Below, one piece after another: positions 9,393-17,563 of a stretch of DNA of 52,957 nt. Under the pieces are notes generated by a model that had not been told where the DNA came from, searched no databases, and saw only the letters and a program-made list of their open reading frames with translations. Where the stretch lies: the NCBI GenBank assembly GCA_049325415.1, contig JBMOLL010000089.1:1-52957 (forward strand), given 5' to 3'. Position numbers and translations under genes: made by a program. Positions within the stretch are counted from its first letter, which is position 1, and each line of letters starts with the position of its first letter. Source of the stretch: JBMOLL01 sp049325415 (GTDB taxonomy: Bacteria; Bacteroidota; Bacteroidia; Bacteroidales; GCA-2748055).

Positions 9393-10667
9393 ATGACAAC
9401 TGCCTCCTCCTCCAGCCGGAAATCCGGCGGCTACTTCCTCCCCATGCTCATCATATCGATCCTGTTTTTCATCTTCGGCTTCGTCACCTGGCTGAACAGT
9501 ATCCTGATCCCCTATCTAAAGGTAGCATGCGAGCTGACCAACGTACAGGCCTTTTTCGTGACCTCCGCCTTCTATATGGCTTATTTTGTCACGGCATTCC
9601 CTTCATCCCTTATCCTGAAAAAGACAGGTCTTAAAAATGGAATGATGCTGGGTCTGCTGGTCATGGCGGCCGGATCCGTCCTGTTTATTCCCGCTGCAGC
9701 CACAAGGACTTACTGGATCTTCCTGACCGGTTTGTTTATTATGGGAACGGGTCTTTCCATATTGCAGACAGCCTCCAATCCCTATGTCACCATTATCGGC
9801 CCGATAGAGAGTGCCGCCAGAAGGATCAGCATTCTGGGGATCTGCAACAAGGCAGCCGGTGCAATTGCCCCCCTGATCCTTGCCTACTATATTTTTAATG
9901 ATGCCGATGCCTTCATCAAGAGTCTGGAGGGATTAAGCCTCACTGAAAAAACCGCTCAGCTGGATCTCCTGGCACAAAGGGTGATCAATCCCTATATCAT
10001 CATGACCGGATTTCTTATCCTGATGGGCCTGTTTGTAAAGTTTTCGCCTTTACCCGCTATCGAAGAAGAACAGGATGCCAACACCGGCAGGAAGGAAAGG
10101 AAAAATATTTTCGCCTATCCGCACCTCATCCTCGGAGCCATTGCCCTGTTTTTTTATGTTGGCGCTGAAGTAATAGCCGGAGATACCATTATACGTTACG
10201 GCCAGTCGCTGGGGATTGAAATGGAAAAAGCAAAACATTTCACTTCCTATACCATGATAAGCATGGTGATCGGCTACCTTCTCGGTATAGCGCTGATACC
10301 CAAAATTATTGACCAGCGGAAGTTTCTGCTTTACTCGATGATCATCGGTATTATCCTATCCCTTTGCGCCATATTCACTACAGGTACTACTTCAGTCATG
10401 TTTGTTGCACTGCTCGGTTTCTCCAATGCCATTGTGTGGCCCGCCATATGGCCGCTTGCCATACATAACCTGGGAGCTCATATCCGGACAGGGTCTGCCA
10501 TGTTAATTATGGCGATAGCCGGAGGAGCCATTTTGCCTTTACTCTGGGGATGGAACGCCGATCATTATTCGCCGCAGCAGGGATACTGGATCGTTTTTGC
10601 CTGTTACCTCATTATCCTTCTTTATGCGTTAAGGGGATACCGGATCACCTCCTGGAAGAAGAAATAA
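9393..10667 (+). CDS. MFS sugar permease, FucP (fucose:H+ symporter) type
   Basis: This 424-residue protein has about twelve membrane helices. It carries hallmarks of the FHS family of the major facilitator superfamily: an early FGFVTWLNSILIPYLK segment and the GTGLSILQTASNPYVTI motif in the first half. FHS members import fucose, glucose/galactose, mannose or N-acetylglucosamine with protons, and the exact sugar cannot be told from sequence. It stands alone between a divergent esterase gene and a convergent lipid-metabolism pair, under its own candidate promoter. Confidence 0.9.
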   Translation: MTTASSSSRKSGGYFLPMLIISILFFIFGFVTWLNSILIPYLKVACELTNVQAFFVTSAFYMAYFVTAFPSSLILKKTGLKNGMMLGLLVMAAGSVLFIPAAATRTYWIFLTGLFIMGTGLSILQTASNPYVTIIGPIESAARRISILGICNKAAGAIAPLILAYYIFNDADAFIKSLEGLSLTEKTAQLDLLAQRVINPYIIMTGFLILMGLFVKFSPLPAIEEEQDANTGRKERKNIFAYPHLILGAIALFFYVGAEVIAGDTIIRYGQSLGIEMEKAKHFTSYTMISMVIGYLLGIALIPKIIDQRKFLLYSMIIGIILSLCAIFTTGTTSVMFVALLGFSNAIVWPAIWPLAIHNLGAHIRTGSAMLIMAIAGGAILPLLWGWNADHYSPQQGYWIVFACYLIILLYALRGYRITSWKKK

Positions 10668-10712
10668 ACAAACCCGGGATACGGTGGAAAGCGGGCTTTT
10701 TCGTTAAAGCCT

Positions 10713-11528
10713 TCAGCAGAGTAAATGGAAATAATGCAGCGCGGTAAGCCCGCCCCCGCATAGTATTCCTACCGTAAAATTGTCGTCGAGATCAAAGGAG
10801 AATAGCTCGGCCAGGGTGGCCATCAGTGCTCCTGCAATAAGGCAGGCAGTGCCCGTTCCTGTAAAAAGGCAGACAAAATATCCCGCAAAAAGCGAGCCGG
10901 CCAGGAATCCGGCCGAACCACGCAGCGTCCTTTCCCCCACCACTTTTCTGCCTCCGAACAGCCGGCCGCTGAACTTGGCACACAGATCGCCAAAAAGGAT
11001 AAAGACCAGGCAGAGATAGGTAACGGGATCGGGGAAGAGCAGAAAAAGCAGAAAGACAGCCACAAGAAAGGAGGTCATGGAGGAGAATTTCCTGGCTTCA
11101 CTGCTTTTGAAGATCTTTTTCCAGTGCACCCCGCCAAAGAGCCGGTACAGATCAAGCCCGATAAAGACAAGCGCCAGCACACCCGTAAGGGTAAGCACCA
11201 CCCCCTCTCCCATCCCTTCCTTCACCGGAATGAACAGCAGCGCAAATGGCCTGGCAATGATCCGCCATAGCCTGATCTCACCTTCCTGGCCTGTCGGCAG
11301 GATCCTGCCGCTCCTTCCGTTACCCCACATAAACCAGAGAAGCAAGAGCATGGAAAGGGAAAGAAGCAGACTGGGACCTGACAATCCAAAGGTCAGCGGA
11401 ATAGCCGGGATCAGGAAAACAGACAGAACCGTCAGCGGGATCCTTCGCCCGCCGGTGATAAAAAACGCCAGGAGGAAAAGCAGCAGGCTGATAAGCAGCA
11501 AGGGTCCAGTCGAAGCCCATTCATTCAT
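10713..11528 (-). CDS. Dolichol/phytol kinase-like integral membrane protein
   Basis: This 271-residue protein has 7-8 predicted helices. The C-terminal half resembles the CTP-dependent polyprenol/phytol kinase and phosphatidate cytidylyltransferase-like group: FGDLCAKFSGRLFGGRK, then ERTLRGSAGFLAGS, then ATLAELFSFDLDDNFT with the acidic DDN typical of dolichol-kinase-like proteins. These enzymes phosphorylate lipid alcohols. Its start overlaps the 3' end of plsY by 8 bases, so the two are translationally coupled and probably serve phospholipid or lipid-carrier synthesis. The substrate is unknown. Confidence 0.72.
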   Translation of the reverse strand: MNEWASTGPLLLISLLLFLLAFFITGGRRIPLTVLSVFLIPAIPLTFGLSGPSLLLSLSMLLLLWFMWGNGRSGRILPTGQEGEIRLWRIIARPFALLFIPVKEGMGEGVVLTLTGVLALVFIGLDLYRLFGGVHWKKIFKSSEARKFSSMTSFLVAVFLLFLLFPDPVTYLCLVFILFGDLCAKFSGRLFGGRKVVGERTLRGSAGFLAGSLFAGYFVCLFTGTGTACLIAGALMATLAELFSFDLDDNFTVGILCGGGLTALHYFHLLC

Positions 11529-12189
11529 GACGGTCAGTACTTGAAAATCGTGTCAGTACAATACGGATATTGATCAGGAAGAGCAGCACCGAGAGCAGGG
11601 CGATGCCGGCAATTTCGACCCCGCTCCGGGGAGGATTAAGGCGGATCCCACAGAGCGTCAGCCCGGGAAGCAGTCGCCCGGCGAGCAATAGCAGGGGGGC
11701 CAGGGGCACAAAGAACATGGGCGTCAGCTGGCCGACCGGGAATTGCTTCTTCCGGAAAAAGAGCATTACCAGGCTGAAACTCAGGATCAGTGTAAACAGG
11801 AATTCGAAGGGTATAAAGAACAGGTACACCGCCACCGAAGTGGCCAGACCCCCACCTCCCCTGAAACCGTAAAAAAGAGGGAAGCAATGCCCGGTGATGG
11901 CCGCGGCACCGGTAAGGATAAGGCTAAAATAGCTATATGGATCCTTTCCGGGGAATAAAAGGCTCTGTGCAAGAAACAGCGGAAGCAGACCCTTGAGGAG
12001 ATCCCCTGTAAGTACCAGTAAGGCCCATCCCTTCCCCACCGACCGGCCCACGTTGGACGTCCCCGGGTTACAGTTGCCCAGTGTCCGGATATCCTTCCCC
12101 GTCACCCAACGGGTAATAAGAATGGCGAAACTGACGCTTCCGGACAGATAGGCAGCTATCACGCTCACGGTAAGGTGAAGGAGATTCAT
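11521..12189 (-). CDS. plsY: Glycerol-3-phosphate acyltransferase PlsY
   Basis: This 222-residue, multi-helix protein has the three conserved PlsY loops: SGSVSFAIL near the N-terminus, GNCNPGTSNVGR, and GHCFPLFYGFRGGGGLATS. PlsY moves an acyl group from acyl-phosphate to the sn-1 position of glycerol-3-phosphate at the inner membrane, the first committed step of phospholipid synthesis. Length is normal (about 200-220). It is the first gene of a two-gene unit with the overlapping kinase-like gene downstream. GNCNPGTSN replaces the more common GSGNxGATN form but keeps the glycines and asparagines. Confidence 0.93.
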   Translation of the reverse strand: MNLLHLTVSVIAAYLSGSVSFAILITRWVTGKDIRTLGNCNPGTSNVGRSVGKGWALLVLTGDLLKGLLPLFLAQSLLFPGKDPYSYFSLILTGAAAITGHCFPLFYGFRGGGGLATSVAVYLFFIPFEFLFTLILSFSLVMLFFRKKQFPVGQLTPMFFVPLAPLLLLAGRLLPGLTLCGIRLNPPRSGVEIAGIALLSVLLFLINIRIVLTRFSSTDRHE

Positions 12190-12266
12190 GGCCCATCCTT
12201 TCCGCTAAACCTTCACAAGTTACGAAAGCTGAAAAGGGAAAGCAAACATTTGAGCAGGAAAGCTGT

Positions 12267-13061
12267 CTATTCTTCCAGCAGGATTTGCCCCTCCAGGAAC
12301 AACCTGGCCTTCCCGCCGATCAGGCAGCGATCTCCTTTAAGGATGCATTCCAGCTCCCCGCCCCTCTTCGACAACTGTCGGGCGCGGAACCGTGTTTTTC
12401 CCGTCTTCCCTGCCCACAGTGGAAGCAGGGTGGTATGTGCCGATCCGGTAACGGGATCCTCCGGGATACCCGACTGCGGGGCAAAAAAGCGGGAAACAAA
12501 ATCCACCTCCTTCCCGGCAGCCGTAACCACGAGTCCCCGGGCATCCAGCGCAGCGATGCGGGCCATGTCGGGCTTCAGGTTCAGCACCTCCTCTTCCGAA
12601 GCAAGCAGGGCAAGCAGGTCGCCGCGGCCTCTAAACGCTTCAAGGACTTCGGTGCCGATCGCTGCGGCGATCTCCGCTGCACAGTCGCTGGGTGCCAGCC
12701 GGTCGACCGGAAAATCCAGGAATAGTTTGCCCTGGTCCCTGAAAACCTTTAATATGCCGCTGTAAAGGGAGTGGAAAACGATTTCCTGACCTGCAAAGCC
12801 AAGTTTTTCGAAAAGTACATAGCCCGCCGCCAGGGTGGCATGACCGCACAGATCGACCTCGACCGTGGGGGTGAACCAGCGGATCGCATATTCTTCTCCC
12901 TGCGGGATCACAAAAGCCGTTTCGGCAAGATTGTTTTCAGCAGCTACAGCCTGCATCGTCTCCACGGCGGGCCACTTATCCAGAAGGCATACGGCTGCCG
13001 GATTTCCACTGAAAAGCCTGTCGGTAAATGAATCAACCTGGAACATTCGGATCGTCTTCAT
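12267..13061 (-). CDS. PhzF-family isomerase-like protein
   Basis: This 264-residue protein matches the PhzF/YddE family (diaminopimelate-epimerase fold). It has an N-terminal QVDSFTDRLFSGNPAAV segment, the catalytic Glu47 in NNLAETAF, a CGHATLAAG motif near residue 72, and a late DPVTGSAH motif. PhzF itself isomerises trans-2,3-dihydro-3-hydroxyanthranilate in phenazine synthesis, but no phenazine genes are nearby and most family members in other bacteria have unknown substrates. It appears to be a single-gene unit. Confidence 0.9.
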   Translation of the reverse strand: MKTIRMFQVDSFTDRLFSGNPAAVCLLDKWPAVETMQAVAAENNLAETAFVIPQGEEYAIRWFTPTVEVDLCGHATLAAGYVLFEKLGFAGQEIVFHSLYSGILKVFRDQGKLFLDFPVDRLAPSDCAAEIAAAIGTEVLEAFRGRGDLLALLASEEEVLNLKPDMARIAALDARGLVVTAAGKEVDFVSRFFAPQSGIPEDPVTGSAHTTLLPLWAGKTGKTRFRARQLSKRGGELECILKGDRCLIGGKARLFLEGQILLEE

Positions 13062-13219
13062 AACGCAACAGAAATTTGGTCAGTATTTATGCAGAGTGAT
13101 TTCATCCCCTGCTGTTCTCAAAACAATTTAATCCATTTCCAGCCTATTCTGCAGAAATATGCCAACAACGGTAAGGTTTTGTTTTCCGGTACGCAGAATA
13201 GCATTCAGGGAGCCTGCAT

Positions 13220-14296
13220 TTAAACCTGAAGGAGCTTCTTTCTGGCTGCTTCCATCAGCAGGAAGAAGGCCTGACCCTCGGTGGCCCGACCGGGAGCGTT
13301 AAAATGAGGCGCCCCGCAAACACCCTGTACATAGCCCTCCTCATCCACCTTTTCCAGCACTGCATTCCTCATCTGCTCAGCCTTTTCGCGGTAGCTTTTA
13401 TCCAGCCAGCCCGACGCGATGCCGCGGTAGATGGTATAGGCCAGCATCTGCGGGAAATTGGTTTCGACAAAGGTATCCGGATCATCAAGGTTATTGTGAA
13501 AGAGGCCGTCGGACCTCATATATTTCAGGCAGGCACCGACCGTTGTCCGGTTGTATTCCTCCAACTCCCTTTTCTCCTCCGTCATGTGCCCGGGCAGATC
13601 GTCGATGATCCTGCTGATGCCGGCCAGCGCCCAGCCATTGCCCACGCCCCAGGAAGCCGGGTTGGGAAAGGTTTTATTCACGTCATGGTAGCGGTGGGCA
13701 TACAGACCGGCATTCCCATTGAACAGGGCCTTTCGCAGTCCCCTCACCTGCCTGATGCTTTCTTCGGGATAGCCCGCCACACACAGGAAAGGCGGGGCCA
13801 TGTACATCGAATCGATCCAGAATTCCGGGGCATTCATCACGTGATAGAGGATCCCGTCATCCGATCGCGGGGCCTTTTCCAGGAACCAGACCGCCATTTT
13901 CTTCCAGGCTTCTTCCAGTGCCGGATCCTTCTTCAAAGCTGACGCCCGGAAAACCACCTCCCCGGAAGCCCCCGGATCGGTCACCCCGTTATCCGTATAA
14001 ACCACCGCCAGCCTCCCATCGCCGGTCTGCCGCAGCACAGCTTCACGGGCCATCAGAACGGCCAGTTCCGTATCCCCCGCTTCCCAGATGGCCTGCGCCG
14101 CCACCCCCTGCTCCCAGGAGGCCCGCTGCATGGACAACATGGCGAGTTTTACCCTGGCTTCAAGAGTTATTGGTGTATCAGGCGGGTTAGGAACGGCACA
14201 GGAAGCCAGCAATCCGCTTCCGGCTGTTACGAGGCTCCCGGCAGCCACGGTTTTTAAAAAGTCCCTGCGCTGCAGTTCGCTGTTTTTCTTTCTCAT
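13220..14296 (-). CDS. GH88/GH105-like unsaturated glycuronyl hydrolase, Tat/lipoprotein leader
   Basis: The 358-residue product begins with a twin-arginine leader (RRDFLKTVAAG) running into a lipobox-like LLASC, so it is probably folded before export and then lipidated. The body is an (alpha/alpha)6-barrel resembling unsaturated rhamnogalacturonyl hydrolases (YteR/GH105): a DSMYMAPPFL segment around a conserved aspartate, and WGVGNGWAL. These enzymes remove 4,5-unsaturated uronic acids left by polysaccharide lyases acting on pectin or ulvan. No lyase is nearby. Family assignment is good; substrate is inference. Confidence 0.82.
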   Translation of the reverse strand: MRKKNSELQRRDFLKTVAAGSLVTAGSGLLASCAVPNPPDTPITLEARVKLAMLSMQRASWEQGVAAQAIWEAGDTELAVLMAREAVLRQTGDGRLAVVYTDNGVTDPGASGEVVFRASALKKDPALEEAWKKMAVWFLEKAPRSDDGILYHVMNAPEFWIDSMYMAPPFLCVAGYPEESIRQVRGLRKALFNGNAGLYAHRYHDVNKTFPNPASWGVGNGWALAGISRIIDDLPGHMTEEKRELEEYNRTTVGACLKYMRSDGLFHNNLDDPDTFVETNFPQMLAYTIYRGIASGWLDKSYREKAEQMRNAVLEKVDEEGYVQGVCGAPHFNAPGRATEGQAFFLLMEAARKKLLQV

Positions 14297-14327
14297 TTTT
14301 CGGGGGATAAGGGATTAAAGCTGCCGC

Positions 14328-14717
14328 CTATTCCTCTTCAAACTCATAGGGTATAAGGGTAAAGGGGATCTTCACCATGTAAGAATAATTATCTCCGGCA
14401 TCCTGCAGATCAAAATCGTCTTCCTCGTAAAACCAGTTCACGGCTACCTTGTGCCGGTCGCCCTGTACCCTTTCGAACTTCTTAAAGATCTCCAGCAGAC
14501 ATTTTGAGGAACTGGTGTTGAAATGATCCAGCTTGACATTTATGGTTGTTTTCTCGCGCGGATTGAGAAGGTAGGCGTCAATCCAGGAATAAATCCTGCC
14601 ATAAAACAACAGCGTGTCTTCAGGATTTGACACTCCCCTGATATCAAGAACAGATTGTTGATCATCAAAACGGACCTCGGGGGTCTTTTTGGTTCCTGCA
14701 ATGAATAATTCTTCCAT
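14328..14717 (-). CDS. SiaC-family regulatory phosphoprotein (DUF1987)
   Basis: This 129-residue protein fits the SiaC/DUF1987 family in length and in the conserved core around DHFNTSSSK. Thr68 of that motif falls at the same number as the phosphorylated Thr68 of Pseudomonas SiaC, which is phosphorylated by the kinase SiaB, dephosphorylated by the PP2C phosphatase SiaA, and in its free form activates a diguanylate cyclase. None of those partners is encoded here; the gene lies 31 bases from the GH105-like gene on the same strand. It is either a single-gene unit or loosely co-transcribed. Confidence 0.85.
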   Translation of the reverse strand: MEELFIAGTKKTPEVRFDDQQSVLDIRGVSNPEDTLLFYGRIYSWIDAYLLNPREKTTINVKLDHFNTSSSKCLLEIFKKFERVQGDRHKVAVNWFYEEDDFDLQDAGDNYSYMVKIPFTLIPYEFEEE

Positions 14718-15078
14718 GACGTAAAAAATAAGATGTTTTCTACCCGCCCGGACCTGCTCCTTTTTTCTCGGGAAGGAAAACCGGGTGAACAGTCAAAGTT
14801 TGATGAAAGGTAGAAAATTACCACAGCATTGTCAATAATGCCCTGTTATTAATTATTCAACCACCTGCCCGCCTGTCCACTTTTTGTGGGCAAAAAGGCC
14901 TGTCAGGGTTCATTATCCCCACATGAATCCCAAAATGGAACAATGACCTTTCGTGTTGATTTTCTAGTATTTGAAAGTACCACATTGTGATCTGAAACCA
15001 CAACTCCTGTAATAAGAGGTGAAATCAGGGAGAAGGAAGAATGATTTTTTAAACCTTTAGACTGAAATTTTAATCGGT
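14718..15078. other. Intergenic region between siaC-like gene and ferredoxin-type fragment
   Basis: No credible open frame was found. The sequence holds the divergent upstream regions of the SiaC-family gene (minus) and the small CPFGG fragment (plus). No clear terminator, promoter box or repeat could be made out. Confidence 0.4.
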
Positions 15079-15300
15079 ATGTTTCGAACTAAATCTGGCA
15101 AACTAAACTGGAGAAGGATGGGGCAATGGTTGCTGCTCCTGGTACTGATCGGTCTCTGGATTAAAACCATCTTTTTCAGGAATTCGGTCATTGATTTTGA
15201 GGCCTGGTGCCCGTTCGGCGGATTGCAATCCATGATCACCCGGATTTTCAATACTGCCAGGTATCAGCAGGCCGTCACCGGAAAAAGCAGGGGCGAGTAA
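15079..15300 (+). pseudogene. Truncated membrane 4Fe-4S protein fragment (N-terminal CPFGG segment)
   Basis: The 73-residue frame has one membrane helix (about 14-33) followed by DFEAWCPFGGLQSM, the start of the first cysteine motif in membrane ferredoxin-type proteins related to NosR/CcoG. Full-length relatives continue with several more helices and CxxCxxCxxxCP clusters, which are absent; instead the frame ends after about 20 unrelated residues. It looks like the surviving 5' end of a deleted gene, although a small expressed protein cannot be ruled out. The next gene is convergent and starts 7 bases away. Confidence 0.55.
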
Positions 15301-15307
15301 GCAAAGC

Positions 15308-16417
15308 CTATTGTCCGTTAAAGATCAGCTTTTGCACCCGCTGCTGATGAGCTGTTCTGATGAGCAGAAAGTACTCACCCGCAGATTGCTGGTCAGGTTG
15401 CCAGATGATCCGTTCCTCACCACCGGTAAGCTGAAATGTTCCCAGGTCCCTGACGATCCTCCCGGCCGGGTCGGCAATTAGCACATGGCAAAGCTCTCCG
15501 GCTTCCCCTGCAAAACTGATATTCACCCGGTCGGAGAAAGGATTGGGCCATACCTCAACTCCTGTTTCAAAGGTCCTGATCCCGGTGTGATCGACCGGAG
15601 GCAGCGAGTTAAACTCCGGTTTGCCGGCATCACACCAGGCCTGGTACACCAGGCTGACCAGCGCGGTGGTGGCTTCACTGAACAGTTTCTTCGTCATATA
15701 CGACGTTTCCTCCCACAGGAGTTCGTAATACAGGGTTGAACTGCTGCTTTCAGCCACGCTCTGGGCATTCAGGTCCGCATTCATGATCGTGTCCACATAC
15801 CGGTTATTCCGGTAGAGGTAGGTGAAGATATATCCCCGAACATCATTGATCCCGCTGTAAGGCTGGGGCGTGTAGAACAGCTGGCTCAGGTACCTGCCCA
15901 CCATGCTTGACTCATAACGCGAATGGATCCCGTAGGTATCCCCCGAACCGTTGTAATTAGCCGTGATATGCAGGGGCATATGCCCGTCGGCCACATAATG
16001 GCTCAGATCGGCTGTGGTAACCTTTGCCTTCAGCCAGTCGTGACGCACGAAACAAGCCACCAGCGTATCATAGGTGGCAAGGGTGGCCCAGGGAAGCGTG
16101 CCCTGTTCGCCGACAAAAGAAGATCCGTATAGCGCTATGCACGAATCCATGGTCTGCGGGATTTTTCCCTCCGACTGAAATACCGGGTAATTATCAATGT
16201 CGATATAGTGCTTCGGTCCTTCGGTGTTATCCCACTGTTTCCTGGCATCGGCGTCCGAGGCATGGTCGGCGATATAGGGCAACCATTCATTGAATTCAAA
16301 CATCTCGCCGGTGAAAATTAGGGCTGCCTGCTCACTGATCCTGAAATGACCCGCCGAGCCCCATGCCGACAGCACCAGGGCGAGTCCGATAAGTAATATC
16401 TTATAGAATTTTTTCAT
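15308..16417 (-). CDS. Secreted S1/P1-nuclease/zinc-phospholipase-C-like protein with T9SS sorting domain
   Basis: This 369-residue protein has a signal peptide ending before WGSAGHFRISEQAAL; a Trp and a nearby His at the mature N-terminus are typical zinc ligands of the S1/P1 nuclease and phospholipase C superfamily. Further ligands are plausible in LSHYVADGHMPLHITANY and HSRYESSMV. The last 80 residues or so (VWPNPFSDRVNISF onwards) form a type A T9SS C-terminal domain, so the protein should cross the outer membrane and be released or surface-bound. Nuclease versus phospholipase activity cannot be separated by eye. It is a single gene just upstream of the PUL terminator. Confidence 0.85.
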   Translation of the reverse strand: MKKFYKILLIGLALVLSAWGSAGHFRISEQAALIFTGEMFEFNEWLPYIADHASDADARKQWDNTEGPKHYIDIDNYPVFQSEGKIPQTMDSCIALYGSSFVGEQGTLPWATLATYDTLVACFVRHDWLKAKVTTADLSHYVADGHMPLHITANYNGSGDTYGIHSRYESSMVGRYLSQLFYTPQPYSGINDVRGYIFTYLYRNNRYVDTIMNADLNAQSVAESSSSTLYYELLWEETSYMTKKLFSEATTALVSLVYQAWCDAGKPEFNSLPPVDHTGIRTFETGVEVWPNPFSDRVNISFAGEAGELCHVLIADPAGRIVRDLGTFQLTGGEERIIWQPDQQSAGEYFLLIRTAHQQRVQKLIFNGQ

Positions 16418-16442
16418 ATATCAATCGAAGTGTCAAAACTAC

Positions 16443-16475
16443 AAAAAAAAAGGGACGCCATTACCGGCATCCCTT
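16443..16475 (-). terminator. Terminator of the SusCD/GH130 operon
   Basis: Read on the minus strand, AAGGGATGCC and GGCGTCCCTT form a 10-bp stem with one wobble and a 6-base loop, followed at once by eight or more T. It lies 26 bases beyond the stop codon of the LamG lipoprotein gene, the last gene of the operon. Confidence 0.85.
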
Positions 16476-16500
16476 CAAACCCTAATCTATAAAACTAAAT

Positions 16501-17547
16501 CTATTCCTGAACTTTCTCAACATTGTAAATAGATGCAACCTGTGCAGGAGTCAGCACGGTGTTATACATCCTTACTTCATCGAGAGAACCGTGGAAATAG
16601 CCACCCCATGACAGGGGAATAATATGATCGTTATCATAATTGGAATCATCTGCTGCATATTCGTCAGAATCCTGTCCAAATACCAGATCATTGCCGGAGT
16701 TCAGTGTGGCGGTTCCTGCTGTCTCATAGGAAATCGTTTGTGTGCCATTTACGTAGAATACAGTATTCCCATCACCGAAAGTAACGACGATATGATACCA
16801 GGTACCAACCTCCAGGGGAGGATCAGTATCCTTGTCATAAATAGCATCGGTTGCAGAAACAGTAAAGAAGGCTTTATTAGCCGACTGCAGCTGAAACTTA
16901 TATCCCAACCAGGAGTGCAGACCCATAAAACGGTTATTTTCCAGTACTTCAGCAGCATTTATCCACAGCGAAATGGAAATCTGTGCGGGATTCAGTGCAG
17001 CATTGTAAGGAATAACAACATGGGAGCCCAGATTAAAAGCGAGTGCTCCGCCAGAATTGCCATAACGGTCGGTTGTCCACTGAGGAAGATCACCACCCCA
17101 GGTTCCTGTTCCGTCAGCCAGTGTTCCGTCAAAACCGTTTCCTGAAAAGTCCGTAAGGGTAGTCCCGGAACCATCATCAAAAGTCCAGTGGCCAACAAGT
17201 GCCTCAGGTGCAATTGCTTCAACGATTTTGGTACCATAAGCAGTGACGGCAGCATTAACTGCAATAACTGCATTATCCACCTCAACCTGTGTGGCAGTTT
17301 CATTGTCGTAAACTGTCTGTGCTGCATCAATAACCTCCTGGAGGACTGCCTTTGAACCAGGCATATACTGACCTTCAGCAGTACCTTCGGTGGTGGTTTC
17401 AATCAGTGTTGTAGCGCTTGTAATAGCGGTTTGAAGTGCGGTTTTGTCAACCTCGTCTTCCTTGTTCCTGTCGCAGGCAACCATCATGAATGCGACCGTT
17501 GCGAGGGCAAGAATTGAATGTGAAAAATTAAACTTGATTTGTTTCAT
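16501..17547 (-). CDS. PUL lipoprotein with FIVAR-like and LamG (concanavalin-A-like) domains
   Basis: The start at 17547 is chosen because it opens a standard lipoprotein leader (MKQIKFNF... with lipobox MVAC); a longer frame to 17679 adds 44 unlikely residues inside the SusD end. The 348-residue product has a helical FIVAR-like stretch (about residues 33-105) and then a LamG/laminin-G-like jelly roll starting LVGHWTFDDGSGTTLTDF, with HSWLGYKFQLQS and LDEVRMYNTVLTPAQV. It is last in the operon, 16 bases after SusD, where surface glycan-binding proteins (SGBPs) usually sit. A carbohydrate-binding rather than catalytic role is inferred. Confidence 0.82.
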   Translation of the reverse strand: MKQIKFNFSHSILALATVAFMMVACDRNKEDEVDKTALQTAITSATTLIETTTEGTAEGQYMPGSKAVLQEVIDAAQTVYDNETATQVEVDNAVIAVNAAVTAYGTKIVEAIAPEALVGHWTFDDGSGTTLTDFSGNGFDGTLADGTGTWGGDLPQWTTDRYGNSGGALAFNLGSHVVIPYNAALNPAQISISLWINAAEVLENNRFMGLHSWLGYKFQLQSANKAFFTVSATDAIYDKDTDPPLEVGTWYHIVVTFGDGNTVFYVNGTQTISYETAGTATLNSGNDLVFGQDSDEYAADDSNYDNDHIIPLSWGGYFHGSLDEVRMYNTVLTPAQVASIYNVEKVQE

Positions 17548-17563
17548 TTGTTCATGTTTTAAA

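Noticed and set aside
10660..10705. Hairpin after the FucP-type permease as a terminator
   Set aside because: Only a 4-bp CCCG/CGGG stem with mismatches beyond it; too weak despite the following T run.
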